A DNA stretch of 64,000 nucleotides, taken from contig OY726559.1 of the NCBI GenBank assembly GCA_963383645.1, positions 109,018,235 to 109,082,234 on the forward strand, read 5' to 3'. Origin of the DNA: Muscardinus avellanarius. Lineage: Eukaryota > Chordata > Mammalia > Rodentia > Gliridae. This document shows positions 9,217-20,207 of this stretch, piece by piece; the first letter of the stretch is position 1; each line of letters opens with the position of its first letter. The position numbers were made by a program, and so were the translations under genes. The notes under the pieces were generated by a model. It ran no database searches. It saw only the letters and a list, made by a program, of their open reading frames with translations, and was not told where the DNA came from.

Positions 9217-9420
9217 CTTTTGTTTTGTTTTGTTTTTTTGATACTGAGAATTGAACCAAGGGTCATTCTACCTCTGAACTACACCCCAACCCTTTTTATT
9301 TTTCTTTTTAAATTTTAAAACAGGATCTCACTAACTTGCTGAGGCTGGCTTCAAACCTGTGATCCTCCTGTCTCTGCTTCCTAACACTGGGATTACAGGT
9401 GTGTGCCACCAAACCCAGCT
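9217..9420 (-). mobile_element. B1-ID SINE, group A
   Basis: Target duplication AGAAATCTTAGTATC at 9202-9216, with one change at 9421-9435. A TTTTG-repeat tail. Confidence 0.93.
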
Positions 9421-9435
9421 AGAAATCTTACTATC

Positions 9436-10097
9436 ATGCACTACATTGTTGCTAAGGAAAACACATTCCATAGATGCACATAATTAAGTATTCATCTCAA
9501 TTCCACTCATGAGTCAAAGGCCCAGGGTTATTGATTATACTGGCTCTATTTCTTTGATTCTCTTCCAGTAATGAAGAGAAATCACTTGCTGGGGATAGCG
9601 GGGTGATCCTGCAAACCTACCTACCTGAGCTGGGTTAAAGTGAGCTCACATACTGACCCGAGGGTCCTGCCGCTGCCCCTGGTAGTTAGGTGTTGCCAAG
9701 TGTTGTATCTTAAGGTGTTATGGATGGGTCATCAGTATGATCATCGAGCCAGCAATTTAGACATGTTGTTGCCTTAAGGAATGAAAAAATCAAAAGCCCC
9801 CTGCCACCCATGCCATTCATATATATATATTAGAAGAAAACAAATTTGTATCATAAATACAAATAATAGCAAGCTGAGAAGAGAAAATAAGCCCACATTC
9901 CTGGAATAACCTAGGTATAATTTCAGCCGGGCCCTGCTGTCTCCAACCTGTACCCACTGCCCGAGCTGGGCTCTGCCTCGTGCAAACACCATCCTGTCCC
10001 GTTCCTGTGCCAATGACAGCCAGACCTCAGCCCAATCCTTTCTCCAGAAGACACAGGAGAAATCAGGAAATAGCTTACTATTTTCATTTCAAGTGTC
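9436..10097. other. Single-copy stretch
   Basis: No repeat or gene recognised. A short (AT)n lies at about 9822-9832. Confidence 0.5.
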
Positions 10098-10165
10098 TAG
10101 CCCAATCCCTGGCATAGTGCCTGGGATATAAAGAGAATTCAGTAAATATTGATTGAGGGAACAGA
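10098..10165 (+). mobile_element. L2 3' end remnant
   Basis: CCCTGGCATAGTGCCTGGGA then TCAGTAAATATTGATTGA, the usual L2 terminus pattern. Confidence 0.6.
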
Positions 10166-10677
10166 TAGGCTGTCCCCTGCCCCTGCAGCCAGTGTGGCTC
10201 AGGATAGCATTAGCCACCTAAGACCCCGTGTGGCCCCTAATCCATAGCTGACCATCCTCCTTGACCCTTCTGTTCTGGGTGGCTGTCGGCCCTTGGTTCC
10301 TTCTCCAAGATTCTGGGAGGACAGTGTAATCTGTGATACCAACTGGTGAAAGGGAAGGGGGAAGAGAAGGAAGCAGGACCCTCTTACCTGAGTTTGACAC
10401 TTCCTTTTCCCCAAGCCAAGGCCTATTGGCCCCAGGAACCAACCTCACCCTTAACCCTGAGCTCTACTGCTGAGATTCTTTCTCCCCAAAGCCTTCCTGC
10501 TGCCCCTGATTTATTCTTTAGATGTTCTCTCCAGAATCTTCCCTGTATTATGACTCATGGTTCTTTTTTTGCATAGCCATTTTATTCTTGCCTGTTTTGC
10601 AGTTAAAGTGTGGAATCAATATTAGCATAATTTTTAATAGATTTGCTAAAAGCCACAAAGACTTAACTCTAGTTGGT
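10166..10677. other. Single-copy stretch
   Basis: A good minus-strand donor-like AACTCAG/GTAAGAGG occurs at about 10387, but its upstream side is purine-rich without an acceptor, so no exon is called. Confidence 0.5.
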
Positions 10678-10853
10678 CTTTTGCAGTGCTGGGGTTTAAA
10701 CACATGCTATGCAAGCACTCTACCACTGTGACCATGTAATTTTATTTTGAGATGTGGTCTCACTAAGTGGCCCAGGCTGGCCTCAAACTTACCATCCTGC
10801 CTCAGCCTCCCAAGTCCCTGAGATTATAGGCATATGCCATTATACCCAGCTTC
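10678..10853 (-). mobile_element. Old-type B1-dID SINE with a near-complete ID part
   Basis: The ID half reads GCTGGGGTTTAAACACATGC plus GCAAGCACTCTACCACTGTG, i.e. the longer ancestral ID form lost in the other copies, followed by the B1 half. Probably an early member of the family. Confidence 0.8.
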
Positions 10854-10941
10854 TTTCTTGGTGGGCAACAAGCCAATCTTCTCTTCTGAAAGAAAATGAA
10901 GATACTCTCTTCTTAGAACAAATCCTTCTATTCTTATTTGA

Positions 10942-11156
10942 TTTTTTTTTTTTTTCGGTACTGGTGATGGAACCCAGGGGCATTCTACCTCCAAGCTACA
11001 CCCCCCAGCCCTATTTTTTATTCTTTATTTTGAAACCGGGTCTCACCGAATTGCAAAGGGCCTCACTAAGTAGCTGAGACTGGCCGTGAACCGTGATCCT
11101 CCCGTCTCAGTCTCCCGAATTCTGGGATTACAAGCGTGTGCCACCTCGTCCGGCTC
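10942..11156 (-). mobile_element. B1-ID SINE, group B
   Basis: ACCGAATTGCAAAGGGCCTC and CCGTGAACCGTGATCCTCCC; several CpGs retained. Confidence 0.92.
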
Positions 11157-11212
11157 TTCTTATTGGATTTTATGGCTACTTTTAGTAGTATTTTGAATTC
11201 TGTCTCATATTC

Positions 11213-11216
11213 TTGT

Positions 11217-11267
<51 letters not shown>
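11213..11267. repeat. (GT)n microsatellite
   Basis: About 26 GT units joined to the tail of the next SINE. Confidence 0.97.
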
Positions 11268-11268
<1 letters not shown>

Positions 11269-11462
11269 CTGTGAACTCAGGAACATCCTACCTCCCAGCT
11301 ACACCCCCAGACCTTTTGAAATTTTTGTTTGTTTGTTTTGAAAAAGGGTCTCTCTAAGTTGCTGGGAGTCTTTATGTTTCTGAGGCTGTCCTCAAACCTG
11401 TAATTCTCCTGTCTCAGCCTCCCAGGTACTGAGATTACACCTGTGTGCTAGCATGCCCGGCT
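11268..11462 (-). mobile_element. B1-ID SINE, group A
   Basis: ACATCCTACCTCCCAGCTAC to TGCTAGCATGCCCGGCTT. Confidence 0.88.
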
Positions 11463-12269
11463 TACCTGTGCTCTCAAATCAGTGCAGTCATGTGCTGCTA
11501 CCGTTGCTTAGCGGGCACCAAGCCCTGAGAGTGCTGCTGTGAGCTAGAGTCCACAGTCAGCGCATCAGGAGAGCCCTGCATGGTTACCCGGCTCAAAGGC
11601 ACTTTTGAAAAACAGGAATTCAGAGAGCCCATTTTTCAGCTTTAATGCTCAAGGTAAAGAGTTATTACTAACTTAACTGAAGTCATCTACAATTTTCTTG
11701 CTGCATGTTTGAAGATATATCTTCCTACCCTCACAGCTGGCCCCTGGTGCTATCTTTGGGGGCGATGGAGGGTGGTGACAGCCCTGCGAAGCCCGTGGGC
11801 TTCCTCTTTCAAAGCAAGAAGGGGAAGGCTCTCTTCCCATGTCATATTCAGTAACACAGGCCACAGGCCGAGAGCATTGTAGAGTTTCATAAAATGGCTC
11901 TTTTTATTACCCAGAGCCTATTCTGTAGTTCCTTCTGGGCAGATGCATCTAGAGGAGCTGATTAGGCTCATGACAGCCAGGCTCACCAGGGCTTTCTGGG
12001 GCTGACGCCCAACCCTACCATTGCAGACTCTCGGGGTCCCTGTATCTCTGCCCGCAATCTGCTTATCTTCGAAGTCTCCCCCACATGTGTCTGTGCATGA
12101 CCAAAGCAAATCTTTGGCCCCAGCAAAACTCTTAACCCCCTTGTAAACTAATGAGTACCAATTCTTGCCTGAGGGAAAGGCATTCCTTACCCTGTCTTGC
12201 AGATGTCTCTGTCTGAATTTTGACCCAACTGGGACTTTGTATTACATGAAATATACAAACTATAAAGTT
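11463..12269. other. Single-copy stretch
   Basis: No repeat recognised. An acceptor-like CCTACCATTGCAG occurs at about 12026 on the plus strand, but no matching donor keeps a frame open. Confidence 0.5.
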
Positions 12270-12275
12270 CCTAGC

Positions 12276-12489
12276 ATAATCTTTTTTTTCCAGCCCCATG
12301 GGGATGGAACCCAGGGACATTCTACCTCTGAGCTACACCTCCTGCCCTGGTTTTATTCTTTATTTTGATACTGGGTCTCACTGAGTTGCAAAGGGCCTCA
12401 CTAAGTAGCTGAAGCTGTCCACAAACTGTGATCCTCTGGTCTCAGCCTCCTGAATTCTGGAATTACAAGCGTGCACCACCATGCCCGGG
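12276..12489 (-). mobile_element. B1-ID SINE, group B
   Basis: Imperfect target duplication CCTAGCATAATCTTTT (12270) and CCTAGAATAATCTTTT (about 12491). Confidence 0.92.
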
Positions 12490-12689
12490 TCCTAGAATAA
12501 TCTTTTAATGGGACATTGTAAATTTACTCTTCATAATTTTTGTTTTTAAAAATGTTTTGGAAAATTGTGTATTATATAATTGGAAGCCAAGTTTTTAACA
12601 ACAAAACACTCTTGATGTGCAGTTGTTTTCTTCCTCTCCATTCTAAACTTTTCAGATGAGTAGTCGTACACTCACTCTTTCTACTTCCT

Positions 12690-12790
12690 CAACTTGCTTC
12701 TATTTGGTTTCTGCCCCAAACATTCCTCTAAAATTTCTCTCACTGAGGTTACCAGCTGCTTCTTAATGGCATCTGAGAGGTTGGTGGGCT
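12690..12790 (+). mobile_element. L2 reverse-transcriptase fragment
   Basis: The reading frame LSLTEVTSCFLMA resembles the L2/CR1 RT segment of the type ...ALTKVTNDLLLA... . Short and diverged. Confidence 0.45.
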
Positions 12791-12922
12791 TGGTCCGGGA
12801 GGGCCACCAGGTAAAGGATAACCCGGAGCGGAGTGGATTCACCCGGACATGGGAGCCGGAAGAGAGGCCATGTCTTCCAAATGAGAGAATGATCTAGAAC
12901 CAAGGTTAATCCAAGCACTCAC

Positions 12923-13024
12923 CTTTTCCCAGCATAAAGCAGTCCAGTTTGACGCCGACTCACTTGAGCAGAAGAGAGACTCGAGAGCAAACCAAGTCCA
13001 AACAGGTAAAGAACCAAAGTTGTC
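12923..13024 (-). other. Candidate exon 2 of an unidentified minus-strand gene
   Basis: On the minus strand a pyrimidine-rich acceptor (CTCTTCCTTCTAG) precedes 102 bases that end at an excellent donor, GGGAAAAG/GTGAGTGC. Joined to the candidate exon 1 ending at 13186, the frame runs from ATG through 37 codons without a stop, starting MSSDNFGSLPVW. Another frame of the same exon is also open and hydrophobic (LVLYLFGLGLLSSLSSAQ), like a signal peptide. I do not recognise either product. It could be a 5' non-coding exon or chance. Confidence 0.3.
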
Positions 13025-13185
13025 CTAGAAGGAAGAGTGCAAAGAGATGGTAGGCCAAGGGGAATTCCAGACTCATCCAGGGCCCAGCTGTGTTTGGCTG
13101 GGCTTCCCTGGGAATGTCTGAGGAAAAGTCCCAACCCACCCAGTACCTCTTTCAGAAGTGAGAGATGGCTCCCAGGAGCACTCAC

Positions 13186-13320
13186 ACTGGACATGTCAAC
13201 ACAGTACTGCCACAGCCAACTTCCTCTTTGAGATGAAACGGCCCCACCCACAGCCCCCTGCACCGAGGAGCGCAACTAGGTCGATCTTTACCCAGGGATG
13301 GCTCCTGATTGGACCAAGAA
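13186..13320 (-). promoter_or_regulatory. Candidate promoter and first exon, minus strand
   Basis: Reading down the minus strand: GGTCCAATCAGG (CCAAT box, about 13305-13316), GGGTGGGGCC (GC/KLF-like, 13240-13249), AAAGAGGAAGT (ETS/PU.1-like, 13219-13229), GCTGTGGC (RUNX-like, about 13209), then ATG at 13194 and a donor GTGAGT at 13180-13185. PU.1 plus RUNX sites without a clear TATA box resemble blood-cell promoters. The gene is not identified. Confidence 0.25.
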
Positions 13321-13324
13321 TCAG

Positions 13325-13860
13325 CCCCTGACATTAGGGCCACCTCTCCAAAAACCAGAGCTTGAATGGAAAAGATGAATTTAGTCGATCAGAGCCTGGG
13401 ATTCGAACTAGGAAAGGTGGATACACAGAAGCAGGTAGCCATGGAAACTAAGGCTGACAGGATGCCATGCAGTGGAGTGGGGACACAGAGGACGAGAGCA
13501 ACCCAAAGCCATGGGGAAGCAGAACAGTATGATAAGAAAGCAGGGCTTAGGAATTAGCCGCCATGATGAGTCAGAGAAAAAACATGAAGAGCACATAGAA
13601 TTCATTAGACTGACTGCTCCATGGCCATGGAGACCCCGTCACCTGCTAAACCCACTTTCCTGCTGCCCAGATGTTTCTACCTTTGTTAGCCAACCCCAAC
13701 TTGCTAGATTCCCATGCTAATGTTTGTTGGATACCTACTATGAGGTAGGCATGGTTTCAGGTATTTGGGATCCAGCAAACAGTGCATGAAAAAGACAGGA
13801 AAGGACTTGCAGAAAACCTCTCATTCCTTAAGGTGAGGTCCCTGTTTCAAAGAGTCACTT
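13325..13860. other. Single-copy stretch
   Basis: No repeat recognised; open frames at 13366-13720 on both strands have no known match. Confidence 0.45.
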
Positions 13861-13875
13861 TAAAACTCCTGCCTG

Positions 13876-14193
13876 GGAGGTACATAAACAAATGTATCAA
13901 AGTTAATCACCAAACAAGCATGGGGTCGAGGGAGGGGGAGGGAATGGGATGGGGGCTGGATGAGGGCTAATTGGATGATGTGTGCTTGTATATCCTCTCA
14001 AGTCTTGTATTCCAATGTGATATATGATTACAATGCACCAGTAAAAATAAATTTAAAAAAAGTAGTGCTAGTGGATATGTTACCCCAGAGAGTTTATATT
14101 ATTTTCAGTAAGGTATGTAAAGTATCGAACAAACTGACCAGCCTACTGGCTTTCTAATAAAGGCCCAAAAATGCAAAATAAAATAAAATAAAA
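13876..14193 (+). mobile_element. 5'-truncated L1 with apparent 3' transduction
   Basis: Perfect 15-bp target duplication TAAAACTCCTGCCTG at 13861-13875 and 14194-14208. The L1 3' UTR has its G-rich tract (13921-13957) and the end GATTACAATGCACCAGTAAA with a first A-rich stop at about 14045-14060. A further ~110 bases of non-L1 sequence follow, ending in a second polyadenylation signal (CTAATAAAGG at about 14155) and an (AAAAT)n tail. This is the classic pattern of readthrough past the L1 signal. Confidence 0.85.
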
Positions 14194-14363
14194 TAAAACT
14201 CCTGCCTGTACTCTTTTCTATGCTAAGCTAATGTTATTATGAATCTATTCTCTCGGATACAAAGTTTATGTTTATCCCTGCTCATTGCTGGGATGGATAA
14301 AATTATAAAAGAACTGAAATTTGAAAATTGGAAATAGGGGAAATCAGCTGATATATTAATTGG

Positions 14364-14530
14364 AGCTGGGTGTGGTGGTGGGACACACTTGTAATCCCAG
14401 TATTTGGGAGGCTGAGACAGGAAGAGCACAGTCTCAACAATGTAGCAAGACCCTCAACAATTTAGTGAGATCCTAATTCAAAAAAAAAAAAATAAGATAA
14501 AATATGTCTAGGGGTATAGCCCAAACGAAT
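14364..14530 (+). mobile_element. B1-ID SINE, group A, 3' shortened
   Basis: GAGCTGGGTGTGGTGGTGGG head; the tail stops after AGGGGTATAGCCCA. Confidence 0.85.
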
Positions 14531-14547
14531 TAGTTTACTGGAGTTCA

Positions 14548-14752
14548 ACTGGGTATGATGGCAAAAGCCTGTAATTCCAGTATGGGGAGGCTAAGACAGG
14601 AAGATCATAGCTTTGTGGCTAGACGCAGCAACTTAGCAAGACTCTCAGAAACTTAAGGAGGCCATTTCAAAACAAAAAATAAAAAGGGCTGGAGTGTAGC
14701 ACAGAGGTCAAATGCCCCTGGGTTAAGTCCCCAGTTACCCTCCGAAAATAAT
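14548..14752 (+). mobile_element. B1-ID SINE, group A
   Basis: CTGGGTATGATGGCAAAAGC to GTTAAGTCCCCAGTTACC. It follows the previous copy with about 17 bases between. Confidence 0.87.
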
Positions 14753-14754
14753 AG

Positions 14755-14935
14755 GGTTCAAAACTTGGCTTTACCATTTATTTATATGACCTTCAGCAAG
14801 TTTGTGTCAGCTGTAAATTAGAGGTGAAATAGCATCCTTGTCATTGCATGCTTGTGAAAATTAAGTGAAACAGTATATGCAAAGCATTCAGTGTAGCTCC
14901 TGGCCCAGAGTTAAGGGCTTGATAAATGTTCGTGT
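14755..14935 (+). mobile_element. MIR
   Basis: TTTATATGACCTTCAGCAAG, AATAGCATCCTTGTCATTGC and TTAAGTGAAACAGTATATGC, ending GGGCTTGATAAATGTTCG, follow MIR order. Confidence 0.8.
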
Positions 14936-16127
14936 TTGTTGCTGATGGTATTATTGTCAGAAATGTCCTAGCTTTCACATTATTCACATTACTTGGGTAG
15001 AATGAATGTGTCAGGGGAAGAATTAGATAGTGTTCTTTACTCAAACCTTCTCTCTGAGGGCTGGTGTCAGCCTGAACATGGTACAATCATAAATAAAAGG
15101 TTCTACTATTTGGTATGCACCTTCCTGGTTACTGCCTAGTGGCAGGAGGATTAGTAGTGATGGGAAGAAAGGATGTAAGAAAATGGGTAGGAAGAACACT
15201 GTTGTCACCCAGAAAAGCAGTTCTGGAAGGAAGCAAAAGTGCAGGTGTCACATGTCTAGAGGTGGTGGGCAGGTGGATACACACCTGGTAGGTACAAAAT
15301 GAAGCATGGCCGAGGGCTCTGATACAACAGCAGTGCTTTAAGAAACCATGGAAGTATAAATTCTTTTTACCTGTCAGGATGTAAGTGGTCAGAGTGGACG
15401 AAGGAGCACTGCAGGGAGGGAAGCATACCATCTTCATGGAACTGTCACCTTCAGGTTAGAGGTGGAATTCCCACCACTGGAGTCTGTAGGTGTGTGTATC
15501 AGGAATCATATCTGCTCTTCTGGAAGCCCAGGTGAGCTCTGCTTGGGCCCAGGTGTTTTGTGGTAGGATACCAGAGCACATCACATCAGAAAGGGTCTCA
15601 CACTGCACTTTGGTTGCAGGACAGGCAGGTGACTAGGCTGGCCCTGCACTTAGCCTTGTTGGTCGTGATGCACACTACCCTACTCCTAGAAAGACTTTCC
15701 TGGCATTTCACATGGGTTGCCTCGCTAAAGGCCTCAGATCTGGATTAGGGCCAGATCCAGTGTAAATGTCTGAATTTTGTCATTTGTACAGAATAATTGT
15801 GAAATACTGAAGGCAAAGTCTTCCAGGGGTGAGTGGCTCTGCTGCTCCTATACTCAGGATTCCAGGAGAGAGTTTTTATCCTATGATTCTGCTTTCTGGG
15901 TATGTAGCTGGTAGAGTCCACAGGTGTACTGAAGTCACTACAATGCAGTACACGTTCTAGGGCTTGAAGACAGCAAGCCCTTCCTCTTTTCAGACAGGGA
16001 TGACAGAAGGCAGGGCACAGGTCCTCCTGGATTAGGACAGCCTGCTCTGCAGTCTTAACAGTGCAAACTGAACAAAGCTGGGTTTGGGCTGTCTAGTGTT
16101 GGCTCACAGTTAAGAGGACAGACTCCT
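14936..16127. other. Single-copy stretch
   Basis: No repeats, RNA genes or convincing exons seen in this 1.2 kb, one of the longer repeat-free intervals. Confidence 0.5.
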
Positions 16128-16440
<313 letters not shown>

Positions 16441-17693
16441 CTCTTGCCATACTGGAGCAGAGTGAGGGAGCCTTGAGTTGCCTGAACAGTGTCAACATGA
16501 GCACAGCAGGCAAACTTCTTTCTCAGTTTTAGAAGGTCATTATTAGGGTACAACGTGCTGTGAAGCGTCTCTTGGAAAGTCTAGGTGTTTGCATGAGAGA
16601 ACAGTTTGTGTCTCTCATTCCAGAACATGCACACCTGGCTATGCTGGGCTTGTTCCACACATTTCTAGAGACTGTTTTAAAGGTGCTGATGCTTCAGGAT
16701 CGCTGGCGCTAGAGCATTGGATAAAACATTGTTGGACAGATGTGTGTGGAGGTGTTCACGGGAGTATAGTTCAAGAGCAAAGACTATCCCCAGAAAGTCA
16801 TGCAAGAGACTGACCATTTGGTGCTGTCGCAGGTCAAGCTGTATCACAGTCTCTGCAAACTGGGGGCACTTCTAGAAGTCCAACTTTACTGCCTCTCCTA
16901 ATGCAGTTCATGGGAGGCAAATGCGGTTATAGCCACTCTGATCAGAATGTCCCTGGGTTCAATCCTCAGTATCTCTCTACCACCCAAAAAACTCATGGTA
17001 ACCCTCACCAGGGATAGGATACCATAGGATGGTGGGTGAATGCAGCCTCCATTGGAACACAGACATACTAGAAGATTCTGGTATCCTCAGTTCACAGGGA
17101 ACCCCAAAATACTAGCTCATTCAGTTCAAGTCACTAAGAATGAGGCAGGTCTGGCACCTACCCACTGTAATGTTGTAGTTGGTTTTTCTACAGATTCAAG
17201 GGCTCTTGCTTGTTAGTTGGGGCTGTGAGAAAGACCTAGTGATACCCAGAGTGTAGACTTCTGGACTACAGCTGAACCACTGTCCAACCTCCTACTTTCC
17301 CAGAAGAATTGAGAAATCCCAGTTACATTAGTGTCCTTTTGCCCTCAGATACAAACCTGGTATCTTCACAAGCTGCTGGAGCTGGATTTAAAGGCATAGC
17401 AATTGGGCGGGCCAACTGAGGACAGAGTGCTCACTATGGCAGCAGGCACTGTAACACTTGGCAAGGTCTGATCAGACACTTATGACTTCAAGCCAGTGGC
17501 TCCCTGTTTTGCCTCATTTACAGAAGAGAAATGGCAGCCACCACCTGGGACGCTACTTTCCATTTCCGAGGGCTGACTTGCAGAGAATCAGCTGGACACC
17601 TGTGGACTGAAGGGCAATGTCCACCCTCATGCCTCAAGGTGGGAGTGGGTGATAACCAGGGTAAGCCTGAGCTTCCTAAACTAAAAGAACAGC
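16441..17693. other. Single-copy stretch
   Basis: Only a short ID-end echo (TGGGTTCAATCCTCAGTATC at about 16955). Otherwise nothing recognised apart from the candidate exon at 17524. Confidence 0.5.
17524..17638 (+). other. Weak candidate exon
   Basis: Acceptor-like TTTTGCCTCATTTACAG precedes 115 bases ending at CTCAAG/GTGGGA. An ATG at 17531 opens a frame (MAATTWDATFHFRGLTCRES...) that continues through the donor to a stop near 17708. No family is recognised, and the minus strand is also open. Likely chance. Confidence 0.15.
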
Positions 17694-17831
17694 CCAGCCA
17701 GATGTGATGGCACATGCCTATAATCCCAACACCTGGGAGGCTGAGACAGGAGGATTACAGGTTTGAGGCTAGCTTCAACAATTTAGTGAGACCCTGTTTC
17801 TTTTTTTCTTTTTTCTTTTTCTTTCTTTCTT

Positions 17832-17872
<41 letters not shown>

Positions 17873-18145
17873 GGGTCTGGGATAGAACCCAGAGGCATTT
17901 GACCTCTGAACTACAACCCCTGTCCAATTTTTTATTCTTTATTTTGAAACAGAGTCTCACTAAGTTGCAAAGGGCCTCACTAAGTAACTGAGGCTGTCCG
18001 CGAACCGCGATCCTCCAGTCTCAGCCTCCCAAATGCTGGGATTAAAAGTGTGCGCCACCACACCCGGCTGTGAGACCCTGTTTCAAAATAAAAAACAAAA
18101 TGGGCTGGGGATGTAGTTTAATTCCTAGTATTTAAAAAAAAAATC
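17694..18145 (+). mobile_element. B1-ID SINE, group A, split by an inverted SINE
   Basis: Head 17694-17801, tail 18084-18145 (TCAAAATAAAAAACAAAATG, GGCTGGGGATGTAG). The insertion point is marked by GTGAGACCCTGTTTC on both sides (17787, 18069). Confidence 0.9.
17802..18068 (-). mobile_element. B1-ID SINE, group B, nested
   Basis: Begins with a long T/CTTT tract (reverse tail), contains GTCCGCGAACCGCGATCCTC, ends CACCACACCCGGCT. Confidence 0.93.
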
Positions 18146-18190
18146 AGCCAGGCATGATGCCCCTGGGTTCAATCTCCAGCACCCCCCCCC
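18146..18190 (+). mobile_element. SINE with most of its middle deleted
   Basis: The head CAGCCAGGCATGATG is fused directly to the ID end CCCCTGGGTTCAATCTCCAG. Confidence 0.75.
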
Positions 18191-18260
18191 CACACACAAT
18201 CACACACATACAATCACACACACACAATCACACACACACACAATCACACACACACACAAT
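18183..18260. repeat. C-run and (CACACAAT)-interrupted CA repeat
   Basis: CA arrays punctuated by AATCA every 10-14 bases, in the tail of the deleted SINE. Confidence 0.9.
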
Positions 18261-18889
18261 CAGTCCCGAATGTCAGACAAGTCCACACAGGTACAGAGTC
18301 CAAAAGCCAGTTTATCATGACCTAGAAATGAAGGCCTACCCACACAGGTCAAAACCTCCAGGCAGCGTTGGGAGGCAGAGTTCAAGGAGTGTGCTCAGCA
18401 ACAGGTTTCAGAAGCCAGGATGCAACCAGTCCTTGTAGGCCATTTACATTGCTGGGTCTTGGGTGGCAGGTACGGACGGTTACAGATGTTCTCCTGAAGG
18501 TGGAGATGCTGTCAGTACCAAAGGCTGCCTCTCAGCTCTGCTCCTGAGACACTCTGCCAGCCTCCCTCCCTCTGGGAGACAGACTTCCTTTGTTGACTTC
18601 TGCGACCTGTACACTTCCAGCGTCTCCCTGCTGCTGCTGCCTCTCCAAAGTACCTTCTTCTGCAGGACACTTATGTATCCACGCTCCTCAGAGTCCTGCA
18701 CATGGCCCTCTGCCCTTCTCTTTTCTATCTGTGCTGTCTGGATGCTCGCATTTGCTCTCACAGCCCCAACAAAGCAGTACTTGTTAAAACTTGGGTGGTG
18801 GAGACAGAGAGTTGGGGTCGTTTCGCAACTCCCCTGGTGGTGACATCTAGGCCAAATTTGCCTAGATCTGCCTAGTTTTGCCTTTTTAA
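18261..18889. other. Single-copy or unrecognised repeat
   Basis: Minus-strand open frame 18480-18905 (141 codons) has no recognisable domain. Read on the minus strand, the left end, TGACATTCGGGACTG, is LTR-like, but no TATA/AATAAA pair was found. Confidence 0.35.
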
Positions 18890-19035
18890 ACTTCTCTGGC
18901 TTCATTTCCTCCTCTACTAAATGAGGATAAGTAATACCAACTAGCTTACAGGGGTACTGTGAGAACTAAATTTAAAAGCATACGCAAATTGTTAGCACAG
19001 TGCCCAATGCGGAGTAAGTGCTCGGTAAATGACCT
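18890..19035 (+). mobile_element. MIR
   Basis: GCTTCATTTCCTCCTCTACT, AAATGAGGATAAGTAATACC, GCACAGTGCCCAATGCGGAG and TAAGTGCTCGGTAAATG. Confidence 0.85.
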
Positions 19036-19189
19036 GAATAAACTATTCTTACTATCCCAATGCTTTTGTATCCTAGATCTGTGTTTCTGGCTCACTATTC
19101 TCTCAGGAGTCTGATTCCTATATCCAGATATCTGTTGCTTCTTTCATTATTTTTTCTTTTTCTCTTTTGTACCAGGGCTTGAACCCAGG

Positions 19190-19236
19190 AGTGTATGTAT
19201 GTATGTACGTATGTATGTACGTACGTATGTATGCAT
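19190..19236. repeat. (GTAT)n with GTAC variants
   Basis: About eleven tetranucleotide units between the two nested SINEs. Confidence 0.95.
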
Positions 19237-19434
19237 TTATATTACTGGGGATTGAAACCAGGAGCATTATACCTCTGAGCTACACCACCTGCAACCTTTG
19301 TCTTCTTTGTTTTGAAACAGGGTCTCATTAAGTTACAGAGTTTTTCTTTGTTTCGGAAGCTGGTCTCAAACCTGTCATCCTTCTGCCTCAGCCTCCCAAG
19401 TACTGGGATTATAGGCAGGCACCACCATGCCCAG
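19237..19434 (-). mobile_element. B1-ID SINE, group A, nested
   Basis: ACTGGGGATTGAAACCAGGA to CACCACCATGCCCAGCT. Confidence 0.9.
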
Positions 19435-19689
19435 CTGATTTTTTATCTTGAAATAGGATCTCTCTAAATTGTGAGGCTAGCCTGGAGGCCGCCTCCCAAG
19501 TCCTGGGTACTTGTACTGCCGTACTTCTTTTTGCAGATACCCTAAAGACATCTGCCTTAGCATTCTCACTTCTATAATTCACAGACAGGACCACATGATG
19601 TAGAGGAAGGGAGGCTTTGGGTTCAGTCCATGTGAAGTCAAGGACTATGGTCCCAGGGCATGGTCACAGGAAGCAGAGAGAGGGAGACC

Positions 19690-19833
19690 AGAAACAGAAA
19701 CAGAAGAAGGGTGAGAGAAGGGGAGGAAAAGGGTGAGGGAGAGGGAGAGGGAGAAAGAGAGAGAGAGAGAGAGAGGAGAGAGGAGAGAGGAGAGAGGAGA
19801 GAGGAGAGAGGAGAGAGGAGAGAGGAGAGAGGG
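19690..19833. repeat. Purine tract: (GA)n and (GGAGAGA)n
   Basis: About 140 bases almost wholly purine on the plus strand, changing from G/A-rich text to GA units and then about ten GAGAGAG/GAGAGAGG units, ending at AGAGCGCGCCC. A mirror-symmetric purine tract of this length can form H-DNA. Confidence 0.95.
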
Positions 19834-20207
19834 AAGAGCGCGCCCGCAGCGGGAGGGAGCATTTATAAACCCGAGGCTGCCCTCCCAAGGACCCCCTGTC
19901 CACCACACCTGACGGCCCAGGCACCATCCAGATGAATCCATTACAATGGGTTTACCCACTGCTGGGATTACAGCCCTCAATTACATTCACTCCAAATATC
20001 AATCTTTGAGTCCTTCAGGGACCATTTCATATCTTACAATCACAGCAACATCTAATGTTCCTTCCACCTTCCAAGCCTCCCTTTCCTTCTGTATTCTTTA
20101 CCTCAACATTGACACTGTCGTTCATTAGTGACCCATCCATGCTGGAACCTTGGAGGTTACCCTTGCTGTTACCTTTTCCTTACATTGCCTCCCACCCCTG
20201 CTCTTTG
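19834..20207. other. Single-copy stretch
   Basis: Begins with a small GC-rich patch and a TTTATAAA at 19862; otherwise nothing recognised. Confidence 0.45.

Larger units (their letters stand above)
19160..19520 (-). mobile_element. Old B1-ID SINE, split
   Basis: ID end TACCAGGGCTTGAACCCAGG at about 19172; the B1 half resumes at about 19435 with TCTTGAAATAGGATCTCTCT. The middle is occupied by a TATG repeat and a second SINE. Confidence 0.75.

Noticed and set aside
10199..10448. Minus-strand donor AACTCAG/GTAAGAGG as a coding exon
   Set aside because: No pyrimidine-rich acceptor upstream; the region is purine-rich on that strand.
18480..18905. 141-codon minus frame
   Set aside because: No recognisable domain; the surrounding sequence may be an old LTR and partly MIR.
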